Source: Nibrella saemangeumensis (GTDB lineage Bacteria > Bacteroidota > Bacteroidia > Cytophagales > Spirosomataceae). From it: a stretch of DNA of 64,000 bases. Positions 63,210 through 64,000 of this stretch are shown one piece after another (position 1 is the stretch's first letter; each line of letters opens with the position of its first letter). The stretch lies in assembly GCF_039541915.1 (NCBI RefSeq), contig NZ_BAABHD010000032.1:1-64000 (forward strand), given 5' to 3'. Below the pieces are notes generated by a model, which saw only the letters and a list, made by a program, of their open reading frames with translations, made no database searches and was not told the DNA's origin. A program made the translations under genes and the position numbers.

Positions 63210-64000
63210 TCAGGAAGGCAATGGGGATACCGGTGTAGCGGCAATCACTTCGCCGTGGGTTTGCCGCATGATGGTCTGCAACAGGGGCGGAAACGTACGG
63301 ATCAGCGTAACGGCCCATTCAGACAGCCAGGCATCGCCGAACAAACGCTGCACGTTGCGGCCTACCCACAGTCGCCGGGCAAACAACCCTGACCACGCTG
63401 TCTGGTACTGCGCTTCCAGTTGGGGCCGGCTCAGCTGACCGTTCAGAAACAAATTGGCGACCTGACTCACCAGCCGCGCCCCGTGAATGGCCATAGCCAT
63501 GCCATTGCCGCAGAGCGGGGTAATCAGACCCGCCGAGTCGCCGGCCATCAGGATGTGGTCTTCCACCGCTTTTTTAGGGGCGAAAGAAATCTCGTTGATA
63601 ACCTCCGGCTTGTCGTACAGAAATTCGTAGGTTTCAAAGACTCGCTTCAGGTGTGGATTCTGGTACAGAATAGCTCGCTCCATATCGGCTATGTTGCCAA
63701 ACTGGCGCAAATTTCGACGCGTGGTGAGGTAGCAGAGGCAATACTTATCGTCTTCAATAGCCGACATGCCGCAGTAACCATCCGGAAAGTTGTGCAGCGC
63801 AATAACGTCCGTCGGGAAAGGGTGCTCCAACATACCGCGCTCCGACACCCGGTGGTCCGGCATTCCGTGGTCCGGCAATCCGGCACGGATGTGGTATTTG
63901 ACACCAATATACGGTGAGGGTTGCTGCATAAACGCCCGGTTCATTTGCCTGTCGAGCTTCGACCGTTTGCCGAACGCGCCGATCACCAGCCGGCTGTGCA
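63210..64000 (-). CDS. FAD-dependent oxidoreductase, C-terminal part (5' end outside window)
   Basis: Only the C-terminal about 263 residues are in the window; the frame is open to the last base. It has the segment HILMAGDSAGLITPLCGNGMA, the GD motif of the FAD-binding p-hydroxybenzoate-hydroxylase/geranylgeranyl-reductase class, and YIGVKYHIRAG before a domain with IALHNFPDGYCGMSAIE, typical of flavoproteins found beside Bacteroidota polyketide (alkylresorcinol or flexirubin-type) clusters. Between these lies a 20-residue stretch of degenerate pentapeptide repeats (63819-63878). The substrate is unknown because the neighbours upstream are not visible. Confidence 0.85.
   Translation of the reverse strand, partial: HSRLVIGAFGKRSKLDRQMNRAFMQQPSPYIGVKYHIRAGLPDHGMPDHRVSERGMLEHPFPTDVIALHNFPDGYCGMSAIEDDKYCLCYLTTRRNLRQFGNIADMERAILYQNPHLKRVFETYEFLYDKPEVINEISFAPKKAVEDHILMAGDSAGLITPLCGNGMAMAIHGARLVSQVANLFLNGQLSRPQLEAQYQTAWSGLFARRLWVGRNVQRLFGDAWLSEWAVTLIRTFPPLLQTIMRQTHGEVIAATPVSPLPS
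63819..63878 (-). repeat. Four degenerate 15-bp repeats inside the flavoprotein gene
   Basis: Reading on the minus strand, four 15-base units follow each other and encode LPDHG, MPDHR, VSERG and MLEHP. The first two share 12 of 15 bases, so the array arose by tandem duplication and then drifted. Confidence 0.65.

Noticed and set aside
1..64000. CRISPR array
   Set aside because: No regularly spaced repeats of 25-40 bases were found; the largest repeated units are the 31-base pair at 21.4-21.7 kb and the 15-base array at 63.8 kb, neither with spacers of CRISPR type.
1..64000. Prophage or integrative element
   Set aside because: No integrase, capsid, terminase or tRNA attachment site was recognised; the A+T-rich toxin-antitoxin pair alone is not enough.

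Overview
The window looks like a chromosomal segment from a Bacteroidota of the order Cytophagales, most likely a Spirosoma/Fibrella-type organism. I infer this from the gene families (PorT-like barrel, fasciclin lipoprotein, paired M16 peptidases, DUF1080 protein, LytS-type kinase with a 7TM sensor, S41 peptidase behind a carboxypeptidase-regulatory-like domain), from starts that mostly lack a Shine-Dalgarno sequence, and from sites resembling the Bacteroidota -7 element TAnnTTTG (best upstream of ald). No phage, CRISPR array, tRNA or intact insertion sequence was seen.

Layout. 1-98: 3' end of a 5S rRNA gene and its terminator, so the window starts at the tail of an rRNA operon. 0.1-5.3 kb: O-methyltransferase, secreted protein, alditol-oxidase-like flavoprotein, FKBP isomerase, fasciclin lipoprotein. 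5.3-13 kb: a cation/proton antiporter block, with a KefB/C-like antiporter overlapping a KefG-like quinone reductase, then two tandem paralogous CPA2 antiporters. 13-18.8 kb: a frameshifted secreted-protein gene, DUF1080 protein, aspA with a DMT permease, an alpha/beta hydrolase and a PfpI-family protein. 18.9-19.6 kb: an A+T-richer Phd/PIN toxin-antitoxin pair. 19.7-26.9 kb: MFS exporter, a large imperfect palindrome, M16 peptidase, sugar-acid dehydratase of the IlvD/Edd family, cold-shock protein. 26.9-38.9 kb: S41 peptidase, nitroreductase, SDR, small secreted and barrel proteins, GH2 glycosidase, DJ-1 protein, DMT permease, leucine-rich-repeat protein, small-conductance mechanosensitive-like channel. 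38.9-53.2 kb: second M16 peptidase, CsbD, flavin monooxygenase, GAF protein, quinone oxidoreductase, Tat-type sugar isomerase, FUSC protein, SGNH hydrolase with a LytS-like kinase, membrane protein, MetF-like protein. 53.2-54.2 kb: A+T-rich stretch with small or decayed frames. 54.2-64 kb: RecD-like helicase, methyltransferase-glycosyltransferase fusion, two tandem polytopic paralogs plus a 95-aa protein, alanine dehydrogenase with a divergent Lrp regulator, Uma2 nuclease-like protein, and a partial flavoprotein cut by the window end.

How the genes work together. The clearest functional groups are the antiporter block (K+/H+ homeostasis and electrophile defence), aspA with its downstream permease (aspartate catabolism), ald with lrp (alanine catabolism under an amino-acid-responsive regulator, with a dyad lying over the ald promoter), and the glycosyltransferase/polytopic-protein block (cell-surface glycans). 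Most other genes are single housekeeping or accessory units separated by strong bidirectional terminators. I found no convincing new multi-gene defence or biosynthetic system. The most unusual items are the non-coding palindromic elements at 21.43-21.68 kb and 35.19-35.29 kb, the perfect 33-bp palindrome at 37.86 kb, the enigmatic 540-bp gap at 7.84-8.38 kb, gene-conversion-like patches between the twin antiporters, and the G8-tract frameshift at 13.22 kb.
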